From an uncultured Veillonella sp. (GTDB lineage: Bacteria; Bacillota; Negativicutes; Veillonellales; Veillonellaceae): a DNA stretch of 64,000 nucleotides. Under the pieces are notes generated by a model. The model was not told where the DNA came from, did not search any database, and was given only the letters and a program-made list of their open reading frames with translations. How positions within the stretch are numbered: position 1 is the stretch's first letter; every line of letters begins with the position of its first letter. Below, in pieces: positions 18,183 to 25,618 of the stretch. The stretch covers positions 248,001-312,000 of the forward strand of contig NZ_URAR01000001.1 of NCBI RefSeq assembly GCF_900545795.1, in the 5' to 3' direction. The position numbers and the translations under genes were made by a program.

Positions 18183-19517
18183 ATGTCAGCAGTTCAGTTA
18201 GGGCCTAATCCTAGCCGTCAAGAAATCTTAAAGCAATGGAATCCTGAAAATGAAGTTTTTTGGGAGCAATATGGACAAAAAATTGCCAGGCAAAATTTAA
18301 TCGTATCTACTATTGCCCTTACCTTGTCCTTCTGCGTTTGGACACTATGGTCTACTATTGCTGTAAAGTTAAATAGTATTGGTTTTAGCTTCACAGATGA
18401 GCAGCTTTTTACCTTGGCAGCAATTCCAGGCTTAATTGGCGCTACAGGAAGATTGCTATATACGTATATGCCCGGATTAGTGGGTGGCCGCAACTGGACT
18501 TTTTTCTCTACAGCCCTACTACTTATCCCTCTTTGGGGTCTTGCTACAGCCTTGCAAGATCCAACTACAACATACGAAACCTTCTTCATTTACGTTGCCT
18601 TTCTCGGCATTGCTGGGGCTAATTTTTCATCCTCCATGGCCAATATTGGACATTTCTTTCCCCGAGCACGCCGTGGCACAGCCCTTGGCATTAATGCAGG
18701 TATCGGCAATCTAGGCGTTTCCATCATATTCTTACTCGCTCCTGTTGTTATGGGCATAGGCCTAGGCAATACCTTCTTAGGTGGCCCTCAAGTAATGAAT
18801 GATGGCAGCTTAATTTATTTGCAAAACACTTGCTATGTAGGTATTGTACAAATTCTATTCACCTTAGGATTAATAATAAAATACATGGACAATCTACCAC
18901 TGCCTAAACAGAAGCCGTCTGCCATGGTAAGTATTTTTACTAATAAGCATACTTGGCTGATGACCTGGATTTATACTTGTGGCTTTGGTTCTTTTATTGG
19001 CTTTTCTGTGGCTTTAAGTTTATTAGTAGGTAAAGAGTTCCCTGAAATCCCCTTTGCATACGGCGCCTTCTTAGGCCCTTTCATCGGCGCTGGCGTGCGC
19101 CCTATTGGTGGTTGGCTAGCCGATAAAATCAATAGCGGCTCTAAAGTGACTTTACTCTCCCTAATCGGTATGTGTATTGCCGGTGTTTTAGTCATCATTG
19201 GCCTAAAAAGTCATAACTTTATTCTATTCTTCATTGCATTCCTAGGCCTATTCTTTATGACTGGCTTCGAAACAGGCGCCTCCTTCCGCATGATTCCGTA
19301 TATCTTTACCAATGGCATGGAAAGTTCATTAGTTACTGGCTTTACAGCAGCTATCGGAGCTTATGGGGCCTTCTTCATCCCCAAGATCTTCGGTTGGTCC
19401 TATGCTACCTTTGGCATTGTGCTCCCAGCCTTATATATTATATTAGCCTTCACGATTCTAACCGTTATCATTACATATTGGTTCTATGTGCGCCGTGGCG
19501 CTCATATGAATTGCTAA
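18183..19517 (+). CDS. narK: Nitrate/nitrite MFS transporter
   Basis: A 444-residue major facilitator protein of the NarK/NasA (nitrate-nitrite porter) family with twelve hydrophobic segments. Family signatures include GLIGATGRLLYTYMPGLVGG near residue 80, NFSSSMANIGHFFP and the nitrate-signature-like GINAGIGNLGVS near residue 175, with a second GAFLGPFIGAGVRPIGGWLADK-like motif in the C-terminal half. It supplies nitrate to the cytoplasmic active site of NarG and probably exports nitrite. AAGGAG precedes the ATG. It is divergent from the regulator and shares its control region. Confidence 0.93.
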   Translation: MSAVQLGPNPSRQEILKQWNPENEVFWEQYGQKIARQNLIVSTIALTLSFCVWTLWSTIAVKLNSIGFSFTDEQLFTLAAIPGLIGATGRLLYTYMPGLVGGRNWTFFSTALLLIPLWGLATALQDPTTTYETFFIYVAFLGIAGANFSSSMANIGHFFPRARRGTALGINAGIGNLGVSIIFLLAPVVMGIGLGNTFLGGPQVMNDGSLIYLQNTCYVGIVQILFTLGLIIKYMDNLPLPKQKPSAMVSIFTNKHTWLMTWIYTCGFGSFIGFSVALSLLVGKEFPEIPFAYGAFLGPFIGAGVRPIGGWLADKINSGSKVTLLSLIGMCIAGVLVIIGLKSHNFILFFIAFLGLFFMTGFETGASFRMIPYIFTNGMESSLVTGFTAAIGAYGAFFIPKIFGWSYATFGIVLPALYIILAFTILTVIITYWFYVRRGAHMNC

Positions 19518-19602
19518 CTTACAACACTTAACAATACATTTATTTTATCTATTACTTTATCTATTATTTTATCTGTCAATTTATACACTAATCCAATACA
19601 CC

Positions 19603-19636
19603 AAAAGACCTGTCACAAAAGTGACAGGTCTTTTTT
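19603..19636 (+). terminator. Intrinsic terminator of narK
   Basis: GACCTGTCAC pairs perfectly with GTGACAGGTC around an AAAA loop, followed by TTTTTT. The AAAA before the stem lets it extend and perhaps work on the minus strand after dps. Confidence 0.92.
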
Positions 19637-19688
19637 ATATTAGAGGGTTTGGATTTGTTGCTTAGTATAAATTATTCACTTTTTAGGC

Positions 19689-20123
19689 TTATGCTAAAGT
19701 AGAACGCAAGAACCAAAGTTGTTTTGTATAGTATTCCAAATGGTCTTCCATTAACGCTACTAGGGCAAAGTTATCTTCTTCATCAACACCGCTACGAATT
19801 TCTTTTGCTAACTCGCTCATTAAATTAAAATCAGCTTGAAGAATTTCATATGCTTCTTTTACAGGGAATGGGCGACCATCTACTTCTTCAAGAGATGCAA
19901 TTTTTAAGTACTCATTTAAGCGAACTACTGGCTCTTGACCTTGCATCTTAATCAATTCTGCCACCGCATCATAGTATTCAAATGCATTGTCATATACACT
20001 TTCAAGATATTCATGAGCTGGCACAAATTGAGAGCCCACTACATTAAAATGTAAATTATGTAATTTTACATTCCAAATCGCTAAGTTTGCTAAATATTTG
20101 TTTACTAATTCTAAATTTTTCAT
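19689..20123 (-). CDS. dps: Dps-family ferritin-like DNA-protection protein
   Basis: A 144-residue Dps/miniferritin that would oxidise and store iron inside a 12-mer shell and limit Fenton damage. The ferroxidase residues fall in the usual places: LHNLHFNVVG near residue 22, the EYLESVYDNAFEYYDAVAE helix near residue 38 and the C-terminal helix EDHLEYYTKQLWFL. There is no Lys-rich DNA-binding tail. GGAGGAAATTAC precedes the ATG. A Fur/PerR-like palindrome lies about 160 bp upstream. With AhpC at 29 kb it forms the oxidative-stress part of the window. Confidence 0.92.
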   Translation of the reverse strand: MKNLELVNKYLANLAIWNVKLHNLHFNVVGSQFVPAHEYLESVYDNAFEYYDAVAELIKMQGQEPVVRLNEYLKIASLEEVDGRPFPVKEAYEILQADFNLMSELAKEIRSGVDEEDNFALVALMEDHLEYYTKQLWFLRSTLA

Positions 20124-20197
20124 AATGTAATTTCCTCCTTAGGACTATAAATCTTATTCTAAATTTTATCTTATTTTCAATTAAGAGTTACGAATCT

Positions 20198-20295
20198 ATT
20201 ATATTACCAATCTTACAAACTAAGATTATTGCTACATAGTTTCGCTAATTAAACGCTAACAATTAGCTAACTTTTATAATTTATAATCATTATCC
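20198..20295 (-). promoter_or_regulatory. Possible dps promoter and Fur/PerR-like box
   Basis: A TATAAT hexamer reads on the minus strand at 20203-20198, though no convincing -35 was found. At 20281-20295 TTATAATCATTATCC matches the 7-1-7 PerR/Fur palindrome at 13 of 15 positions. The gap 20124-20517 holds nothing else recognised. The assignment is tentative because the DNA is very AT-rich. Confidence 0.35.
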
Positions 20296-20517
20296 GTTTC
20301 TCTATGTCTGTATTGTAACATAGAGGTTTATCGATGTCAATATAATTAATAATAATTTTCCATTAAAAATTTATATCCATAATAAAAGGTGAAATCAATT
20401 ACAAAAAACATACGTAACACGCAGCTTCTTTTCTCTGAAAGCTACAATCTAAACTGCACTTTTGAACTAACTAAATAAAATCAATACAAATAATTGTCAT
20501 CATCTGAAATCTAGGAT

Positions 20518-21318
20518 CTAAAATAATTTGCCAGAAGAATAAATTAATTGCAAAGCTAATAAGCCTATCCCCGAAGAGAACAAGAGTAAAATGCTTCGTG
20601 CCCGTAAGCGCTTAGAAATAGCCGCCCCAATCTGTGCGCCCATAACTACGCCAATAATACAAAAAATAGCTACAGCCCACTCAATATGACCTAAATATTG
20701 ATGCGTCACTACACCGCTAACTGTAGATAAAGCTAAAATAAAATGACTCGTCGCTGTCGCTACATGCGTTGGAAAGCTAAGTAGATATACGAGCGCTGCT
20801 ACATGTATTAATCCGCCACCAATGCCAAAAACGCTAGATATAAAACCTACACCAACACTGATGACACAGCCAATCCATTTACTGTATTCAATCTCTGTTA
20901 ATTGCAAAGACTCTTGCTTACGTTCACCCTTTTTATAATTCTTATAACCAATAAAAGTAGACATAGTGAGCAGAAATAAACCAAACCAGAACTTAAATCC
21001 TAGTACATCAAAATAATCTGATGCTATAGCACCTAAATAGGAGCCTGGAATTGACGACAAAGTAAACCATATAGCAGCACTATATAATACTTTCTTCTGA
21101 CGGACATAGGCAATAGATCCAGAAATCGCATTAAACATAACAATCGCTAACGAAGTCCCTACAATCATGCCAGGTGTCCAATCTGTGAAAACATATAAAA
21201 ATACTGGTACAAAAATAAAGCCACCACCAGCTCCAATAATTGTGCCAAAGGCGCCAACAAAAATGCCTAATAAAATAAATTCAATGGCTCCATACACTGA
21301 TAAAATTAAACTCTCCAT
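20518..21318 (-). CDS. TauE/SafE (TSUP) family permease
   Basis: A 266-residue membrane protein with about eight hydrophobic segments and the two-fold TSUP repeat. The paired glycine-rich motifs GTIIGAGGGFIFVP near residue 25 and SVFGIGGGLIHVAAL near residue 160 are diagnostic. Members carry sulfite, sulfoacetate or other anionic sulfur compounds; substrate and direction cannot be read here. The ATG at 21318 has GAGGGAG upstream, so the five-codon longer frame was not used. It is transcribed alone, with a terminator of the next operon immediately upstream. Confidence 0.87.
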   Translation of the reverse strand: MESLILSVYGAIEFILLGIFVGAFGTIIGAGGGFIFVPVFLYVFTDWTPGMIVGTSLAIVMFNAISGSIAYVRQKKVLYSAAIWFTLSSIPGSYLGAIASDYFDVLGFKFWFGLFLLTMSTFIGYKNYKKGERKQESLQLTEIEYSKWIGCVISVGVGFISSVFGIGGGLIHVAALVYLLSFPTHVATATSHFILALSTVSGVVTHQYLGHIEWAVAIFCIIGVVMGAQIGAAISKRLRARSILLLFSSGIGLLALQLIYSSGKLF

Positions 21319-21415
21319 AATATACTCCCTCAAAATAATTACATTACCTATTTCTAGTATCTAATAAGAAAAATAGATTAAACTTATGAAACTTAGTATA
21401 CTTCATTTAAAAATA

Positions 21416-21460
21416 AAAAAATACCTCTTTTACCAAATATGAATAAAAGGGGTATTTTTA
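21416..21460 (-). terminator. Intrinsic terminator of the lrgAB operon
   Basis: AAAAATACCTCTTTTA pairs with TAAAAGGGGTATTTTT with a single mismatch around an AT-rich loop and has T tracts on both sides. It lies about 45 bp past the lrgB stop. Confidence 0.8.
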
Positions 21461-21502
21461 TAAAGTGAGTTAACTTTCACGCATAAGATTTTCAAAAAGA
21501 TA

Positions 21503-22222
21503 TTAAAGTATTTCCGACATAAAAGATACAATCGGTGCAATAATAGTGGTAAATATGCCCATAATTATCATAGTTAAAGAAGCAATAGCACCTGTTTTAG
21601 GGCCATCTTCATAAGCTTTAGCAGTTCCTGTACCATGAGCAGAAATACCATAAAGCATGCCTTTTAATAAACGATTATGGATATGAGCACGTTTCACTAA
21701 CATAGTGGTCATAATCATGCCAATAAGGCCTGTAGCTATAACAAGAATCGCTGTAATCGTAGGATCTCCTCCCATAGTGTGAGACGCTGCAATAGCCAAT
21801 GGCGTTGTTACAGACCGGGGTGCTATACTATGGACAAGTTCAGGGCTAAGTCCAAATAATTCGGCAATGCCCATAGAACCTAGAAAAGCTACTGAACAGC
21901 CCATGCCAATAACAACTACAAGGGGCGTAGCATATTCTTTAACAACATGGCGGAATTTATATAATGGCACTGCAAAAGCCACTGTAGCGGGTTGCAACAT
22001 CATGGAAATATATTGACTGCCCTCTTGGTATGTACTATATGGAATATGCATGGTAACCAAAAACAAGCCAATAACGAGAGGCACTGCCAATAAAGGATTT
22101 AAATATAACTTCTTGCCAGAACGCTCATATAATTTTTTACATAAAAAGTATACCAAAACAGTACCTACCAATGATTCGATGATATGAATACTAATTAATT
22201 GGAATATTGTGTAGTTTACCAT
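21503..22222 (-). CDS. lrgB: LrgB/CidB-family membrane protein
   Basis: A 239-residue polytopic membrane protein of the LrgB family. Typical stretches are NPLLAVPLVIG, LQPATVAFAVPLYK near residue 75, SVTTPLAIAASHTMGGDP near residue 136 and the C-terminal HGTGTAKAYEDG. With LrgA/CidA it forms a system linked in other bacteria to murein hydrolase control, cell lysis, and pyruvate or other small-acid uptake. It starts inside the end of lrgA (7-bp overlap) with AAAGGGG upstream, which indicates coupled translation. Which function applies here is not known. Confidence 0.9.
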   Translation of the reverse strand: MVNYTIFQLISIHIIESLVGTVLVYFLCKKLYERSGKKLYLNPLLAVPLVIGLFLVTMHIPYSTYQEGSQYISMMLQPATVAFAVPLYKFRHVVKEYATPLVVVIGMGCSVAFLGSMGIAELFGLSPELVHSIAPRSVTTPLAIAASHTMGGDPTITAILVIATGLIGMIMTTMLVKRAHIHNRLLKGMLYGISAHGTGTAKAYEDGPKTGAIASLTMIIMGIFTTIIAPIVSFMSEIL

Positions 22223-22593
22223 AATCGATACCCCTTTCTACGTAATTTCATAATGCTTAATGTAATAACTAAAACAGAGGCCAATAGTGTAATCACACTC
22301 GTCACAATAACACCTAATAACATAGCACCAGTTGTTCCGAATAATTGTGTATATTGAATTACACCGATGGCAGATGGAATGAAAAACAAAAGCAATTCCC
22401 CGATTAATACAGCCGCCCCTTGCTCAACCCATTCAAGTTTTACTCCCCCAGTCATCAATAAGACAAATAGTAATAACATGCCTACTAAAGTACCTGGTAG
22501 AGGCAAATTAAGCCACTGTTGCAAGTAATTACCGGCTACCCCAATCAGAGCCAGAACCAATACTTGCGCAATAATAATTGCAAATCGTTTCAT
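22216..22593 (-). CDS. lrgA: LrgA/CidA-family holin-like membrane protein
   Basis: A 125-residue protein with four hydrophobic segments, the size and layout of CidA/LrgA. The signature LNLPLPGTLVGMLLLFVLL near residue 28 and the ELLLFFIPSAIGVIQY segment near residue 68 are both family hallmarks. I use the ATG at 22593, eight bases after GGGAG. An in-frame GTG three codons earlier overlaps the ribosome site. The gene is first in the lrgAB operon and is divergent from a LysR regulator, the arrangement seen with CidR-controlled operons. Confidence 0.9.
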   Translation of the reverse strand: MKRFAIIIAQVLVLALIGVAGNYLQQWLNLPLPGTLVGMLLLFVLLMTGGVKLEWVEQGAAVLIGELLLFFIPSAIGVIQYTQLFGTTGAMLLGVIVTSVITLLASVLVITLSIMKLRRKGYRLW

Positions 22594-22607
22594 CGTCTTC
22601 ACTCCCT

Positions 22608-22759
22608 CTATACTCTATACAATTCATCTTCATTCATTTAATGAATACAACAATCTTAACTTTTGAAGCCCTATCTTTTGCTAGAACATATTGTAGACCA
22701 TAATCTAGAAAAATAAAAATATTTTTTCCCTATACTCTATTATTCTTTTTGGCTATAAT
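22608..22759. promoter_or_regulatory. Divergent lrgAB/LysR control region with repeated 11-mer
   Basis: The sequence CTATACTCTAT occurs twice in the same orientation, at 22608-22618 and 22730-22740. A TATAAT -10 for the LysR gene lies at 22754-22759, 39 bp before its ATG. The pair CTAGA/TCTAG (22681-22707) forms an interrupted palindrome between the copies. These are candidate LysR-family binding sites. Confidence 0.4.
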
Positions 22760-22797
22760 ATAGATAAGTATATTTTCACCCATGACCGGAGGTTTCT

Positions 22798-23703
22798 ATG
22801 GATATCACACATTTAAAATATTTTGTAGAAGTAGCTCGTCAAAAGAGTTTTACCAAAGCTGCCCAAACCTTACATGTAAGCCAGCCCTCTCTCAGTAAAG
22901 CTGTGCGTCTCTTAGAAGGCGAATGGAATAAACAGCTATTCCGTCGTCGCGGTCATCGCATCGAACTCACCGAAGAAGCTTGTGCCGTATTGCCCCAAAT
23001 CGAAGCCCTCGTGCGCCAATTTGAAGTACTAGAGCATCAAATGAGTCACACTAATGATTTGGAATCAGGTGAAATTAGCCTTGGCATACCACCTATGATT
23101 GGCACCTCTTTCCTATCACCCATTATTCGCGACTTCATGCACAAGTATCCGCGCATCTCTTTAAAAGTAAGTGAGTACGGGTCCCCTCAAATCGCTCAAC
23201 TTGTACAAGATGGTCAATTGCAAGTCGGTTTCGTTACCCTACCTGTGCCAGACTTTACCAATAAGGATACGAAAACTTATATTTTCAACCATCAACCACT
23301 GCAATATGTAGTAACCACGGACTCTCCATTTGCGCAAAGAGAAGTTATTACCTTGCAAGATATAAAAAAAGAACCACTCGTATTTTTCCATCATTCCTTC
23401 TCTTTATATGACATCATATTAGGTCGATTCCAAGAAATTGGTGTTGTACCACCAATTGTAGCACAGAGTAATAATTGGGACTTTATCGCAGAATTAGTAA
23501 AAAGTGGCCTAGGTGCGGCTATCTTGCCTCAATCAATTTGTTCGCGCCTTCACGAGGATAGCCTCGTCTCCATCCCGATTACACCACGCATTGACTGGGT
23601 GCTAGGCATGATTTGGAATGAACGCTCCCTTATCATCCCATCTATCAGACTTTGGGTGAATTACTTCCACAATCGCGTCCCAGAAACCTTATCTATCCGT
23701 TAA
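22798..23703 (+). CDS. LysR-family transcriptional regulator (CidR-like)
   Basis: A 301-residue LysR-type regulator. The winged HTH occupies residues 1-60 (KYFVEVARQKSFTKAAQTLH, then SQPSLSKAVRLLE), followed by a linker helix and a two-lobed effector domain from about residue 90. CGGAGG lies six bases before the ATG. It is divergent from lrgAB. CidR homologues activate cidAB/lrgAB-type operons in response to acetate or carbon overflow in Firmicutes, so control of the neighbouring operon is the best guess. The effector is not known. Confidence 0.9.
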   Translation: MDITHLKYFVEVARQKSFTKAAQTLHVSQPSLSKAVRLLEGEWNKQLFRRRGHRIELTEEACAVLPQIEALVRQFEVLEHQMSHTNDLESGEISLGIPPMIGTSFLSPIIRDFMHKYPRISLKVSEYGSPQIAQLVQDGQLQVGFVTLPVPDFTNKDTKTYIFNHQPLQYVVTTDSPFAQREVITLQDIKKEPLVFFHHSFSLYDIILGRFQEIGVVPPIVAQSNNWDFIAELVKSGLGAAILPQSICSRLHEDSLVSIPITPRIDWVLGMIWNERSLIIPSIRLWVNYFHNRVPETLSIR

Positions 23704-23742
23704 TATCAATAAAATAAACATTACAAAAAGCTTATAAGCAAA

Positions 23743-23850
23743 AAGACCTATCATAGGCGCCCATAGTAGCAGTATAGGGCCTTGCTGTTTAGATATAATC
23801 CAACAGCAAGGCTCATTCCATGTACTAAGGCCTATGATAGGTCTTATTAT
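23743..23850. terminator. Nested inverted-repeat element, probably a shared terminator for converging genes
   Basis: A perfect 16-bp outer repeat AAGACCTATCATAGGC / GCCTATGATAGGTCTT (23743-23758, 23830-23845) encloses a perfect 11-bp repeat GCCTTGCTGTT / AACAGCAAGGC (23779-23789, 23802-23812). T-rich DNA follows on the plus side and A-rich DNA precedes it. It lies between the ends of the LysR gene and the frameshift gene. Its 103-bp size is larger than a simple terminator. Confidence 0.7.
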
Positions 23851-23909
23851 TTTTTATATACCTTAAATACTTTTATAACTCCATTACTTATTGCTTCATC
23901 ACCAATCAC

Positions 23910-24368
23910 TTAATCAGCAACTTTATATGGTCCACCAGTATACCCTAAGCGCTCTAAAATTCGTCGACGCTTCTTGCAATTAAGGTTCACCGGATCGCAG
24001 CGTTTACTACAGCATTCGCAACGGCCGCGTTCATCAACCAAAACAGGTTTAAGTTTATCTCTTCTAATTTTAGTGGGCATAAATTTACGAGGTTTTCGTG
24101 ATACACTCGATGTATTTGCACTGCATGACGTACTAGACTTGTTCTCACTACTTAATTTTTTTAATGTGTTCATATCACTTGGTTCCTGAAAGGGCTCTGT
24201 ATCCATCCTGTTAATACCGATTACATCAGCCTGCTGCAATACATCATCTAAAGCGGAACGCAATTCACCTTCTATATTAGCCCCCACTTGACCCACAAGA
24301 TCTGCGGCTATATGGCCAACCTTGGCTATATCTAATGCACCGAATAAAGATAAACCAAGGTCTACTAC
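23910..24368 (-). CDS. -1 frame extension (Cys-rich tail) of the frameshift gene
   Basis: Read in the -1 frame from the slippery site, this stretch encodes 152 residues after the shift, beginning VVDLGLSLFGALDIAKVGHI. The first ~45 residues are amphipathic to hydrophobic, the middle is Ser/Lys-rich, and the end carries RCECCSKRCDPVNLNC, which could bind zinc, followed by a basic segment. The only plausible internal start, a GTG at 24296, has no ribosome site. The frame has no ATG upstream of it either, so expression by frameshifting from the upstream gene is the simplest reading. I recognise no family. Confidence 0.6.
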   Translation of the reverse strand, partial: VVDLGLSLFGALDIAKVGHIAADLVGQVGANIEGELRSALDDVLQQADVIGINRMDTEPFQEPSDMNTLKKLSSENKSSTSCSANTSSVSRKPRKFMPTKIRRDKLKPVLVDERGRCECCSKRCDPVNLNCKKRRRILERLGYTGGPYKVAD

Positions 24369-24393
24369 TTTTTTATAGGATTAGTATCTCCCT
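24319..24393 (-). promoter_or_regulatory. Predicted programmed -1 ribosomal frameshift cassette (dnaX-like)
   Basis: In minus-strand order: a Shine-Dalgarno-like AGGGAG (24393-24388); 13 bases; the slippery heptamer A AAA AAG in the right phase (24374-24368); an immediate TAG stop; six bases; then a stem ACCTTGG/CCAAGGT (24361-24355 and 24325-24319) with an inner TATCT/AGATA stem. This is the order and near spacing of the E. coli dnaX signal. Confidence 0.65.
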
Positions 24394-25606
24394 CTACCTG
24401 AACTGTTTCACTGACTCTAGCTTTTGACGTATTCTGTTTAGAGGATTCTTTAACTTTCCCTTGGGAAGACTTAGCTTCGTCTTTTGCTTGTTTATTAGAA
24501 CTAGGATTTACCCCTTCTGCAATATTGTTATAATCAGACTCTTCAGGTTCACTCTTTATGTGCTCTTTACAGCGCTCTTTCTTATTTCCCTTTTTTTCAG
24601 CTTTCTTTTTACTCTTTTTAGCTGCTCGTTTTGCCTCTTTACGGGCTTTCTTCAAGGATTTCTTAGCCGCTTTAGCTAACTTTTTGAACTCTTTCCATTC
24701 TGTATTGCGCACCAATTCTTCAAGGCTAACCGTCGGCGTTTCCACTTTACCAATCAATTCCAATACATCTTTAAGGAATAGCTCACCCTTACTATCGCCA
24801 CTATTATCACTCGCAGCAAAATTAAAAGAATCCGCTTCATCTGTAGCATCACGCTCAGAAGCTACAGGCTCTTTTTTATCCTTCTTAGTTTTTTCTGCTA
24901 CAGCCTTATCAAAAGCAGCTACTTCATCATCCAAAGACTTTGCAGTATCTTGATTCTGCAAATGTACAGATGAATCAGAACTAGTTGCCAAACTGCCATC
25001 CTGCTTATTCTGCGACTGCAAATCACCTACTTCAATAGGCATATTACGAAGAATATCAATACTCTGTAACGGGCGAATAGCTAATGAAGCATCCCCACGG
25101 CCTACTACTGCTCCTTGCTGTCGTGCAATCATAGCCCCTTGTGCACGCTCTAACATAGAGCCTGTGGCACGCGCGGCCATAGCTTTTGTGACCGCTTCAG
25201 CATAGGAGTCATTAGATGAAGAGATAGACTCTTCACTTTGCTGCGCATCACTCATATCTACATCTTCTAGCTCTACATTATGAATTGGCAAGTCCTCATG
25301 CTCCAATCGCCCTTTGGCAGAACTATATTCTTCCTCCAAAGAATCGTATACATGAAGTTGATCATATAAATCCTGCGTCTCTTCAATCTCTTGCCACAAA
25401 CCATCTAATAAGGCGCTATAGCTTAGTCGCTGCTTAACTTCTTCATAGGCTTGCTTAGTGATTTCTAATTCCTGTTGACTCAAGTCTTCCGTCAAAAATT
25501 CTTCTAGCATGAGCTTAATTTGTTTGTCTTCCTCGTATTTATTGAGCAAGGCGCGACGAACTGATTCAATAACGGCAGTGCTAATTATTCCTTGGCGACT
25601 ATGCAT
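24365..25606 (-). CDS. Unrecognised Lys/Glu-rich protein, zero-frame product of a frameshift gene
   Basis: A 413-residue protein with no family I recognise. Residues 1-110 are helical and charged and may form coiled coils. Residues 130-200 contain repeated Ala/Arg-rich helices (AVTKAMAARATGSMLERAQG, then AMIARQQGAVVGRG). A strongly basic KKARKEAKRAAKKSKKKAEK block lies near residue 330, and the tail is Ser/Lys-rich and probably disordered. The ATG at 25606 has AAGGAG eight bases upstream; a GTG three codons earlier overlaps that site. It starts 12 bp past larA and so belongs to the arsR-dinB-larA operon. It ends at a slippery A AAA AAG before TAG, and a -1 shift would give a 565-residue fusion. 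Confidence 0.75.
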   Translation of the reverse strand: MHSRQGIISTAVIESVRRALLNKYEEDKQIKLMLEEFLTEDLSQQELEITKQAYEEVKQRLSYSALLDGLWQEIEETQDLYDQLHVYDSLEEEYSSAKGRLEHEDLPIHNVELEDVDMSDAQQSEESISSSNDSYAEAVTKAMAARATGSMLERAQGAMIARQQGAVVGRGDASLAIRPLQSIDILRNMPIEVGDLQSQNKQDGSLATSSDSSVHLQNQDTAKSLDDEVAAFDKAVAEKTKKDKKEPVASERDATDEADSFNFAASDNSGDSKGELFLKDVLELIGKVETPTVSLEELVRNTEWKEFKKLAKAAKKSLKKARKEAKRAAKKSKKKAEKKGNKKERCKEHIKSEPEESDYNNIAEGVNPSSNKQAKDEAKSSQGKVKESSKQNTSKARVSETVQVEGDTNPIKK

Positions 25607-25618
25607 GTAATTCACTCC

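Noticed and set aside
24558..24953. 131-codon plus-strand ORF opposite the frameshift gene
   Set aside because: It is Phe/Leu/Ser-rich, as expected from the complement of a Lys/Glu-rich coding region.
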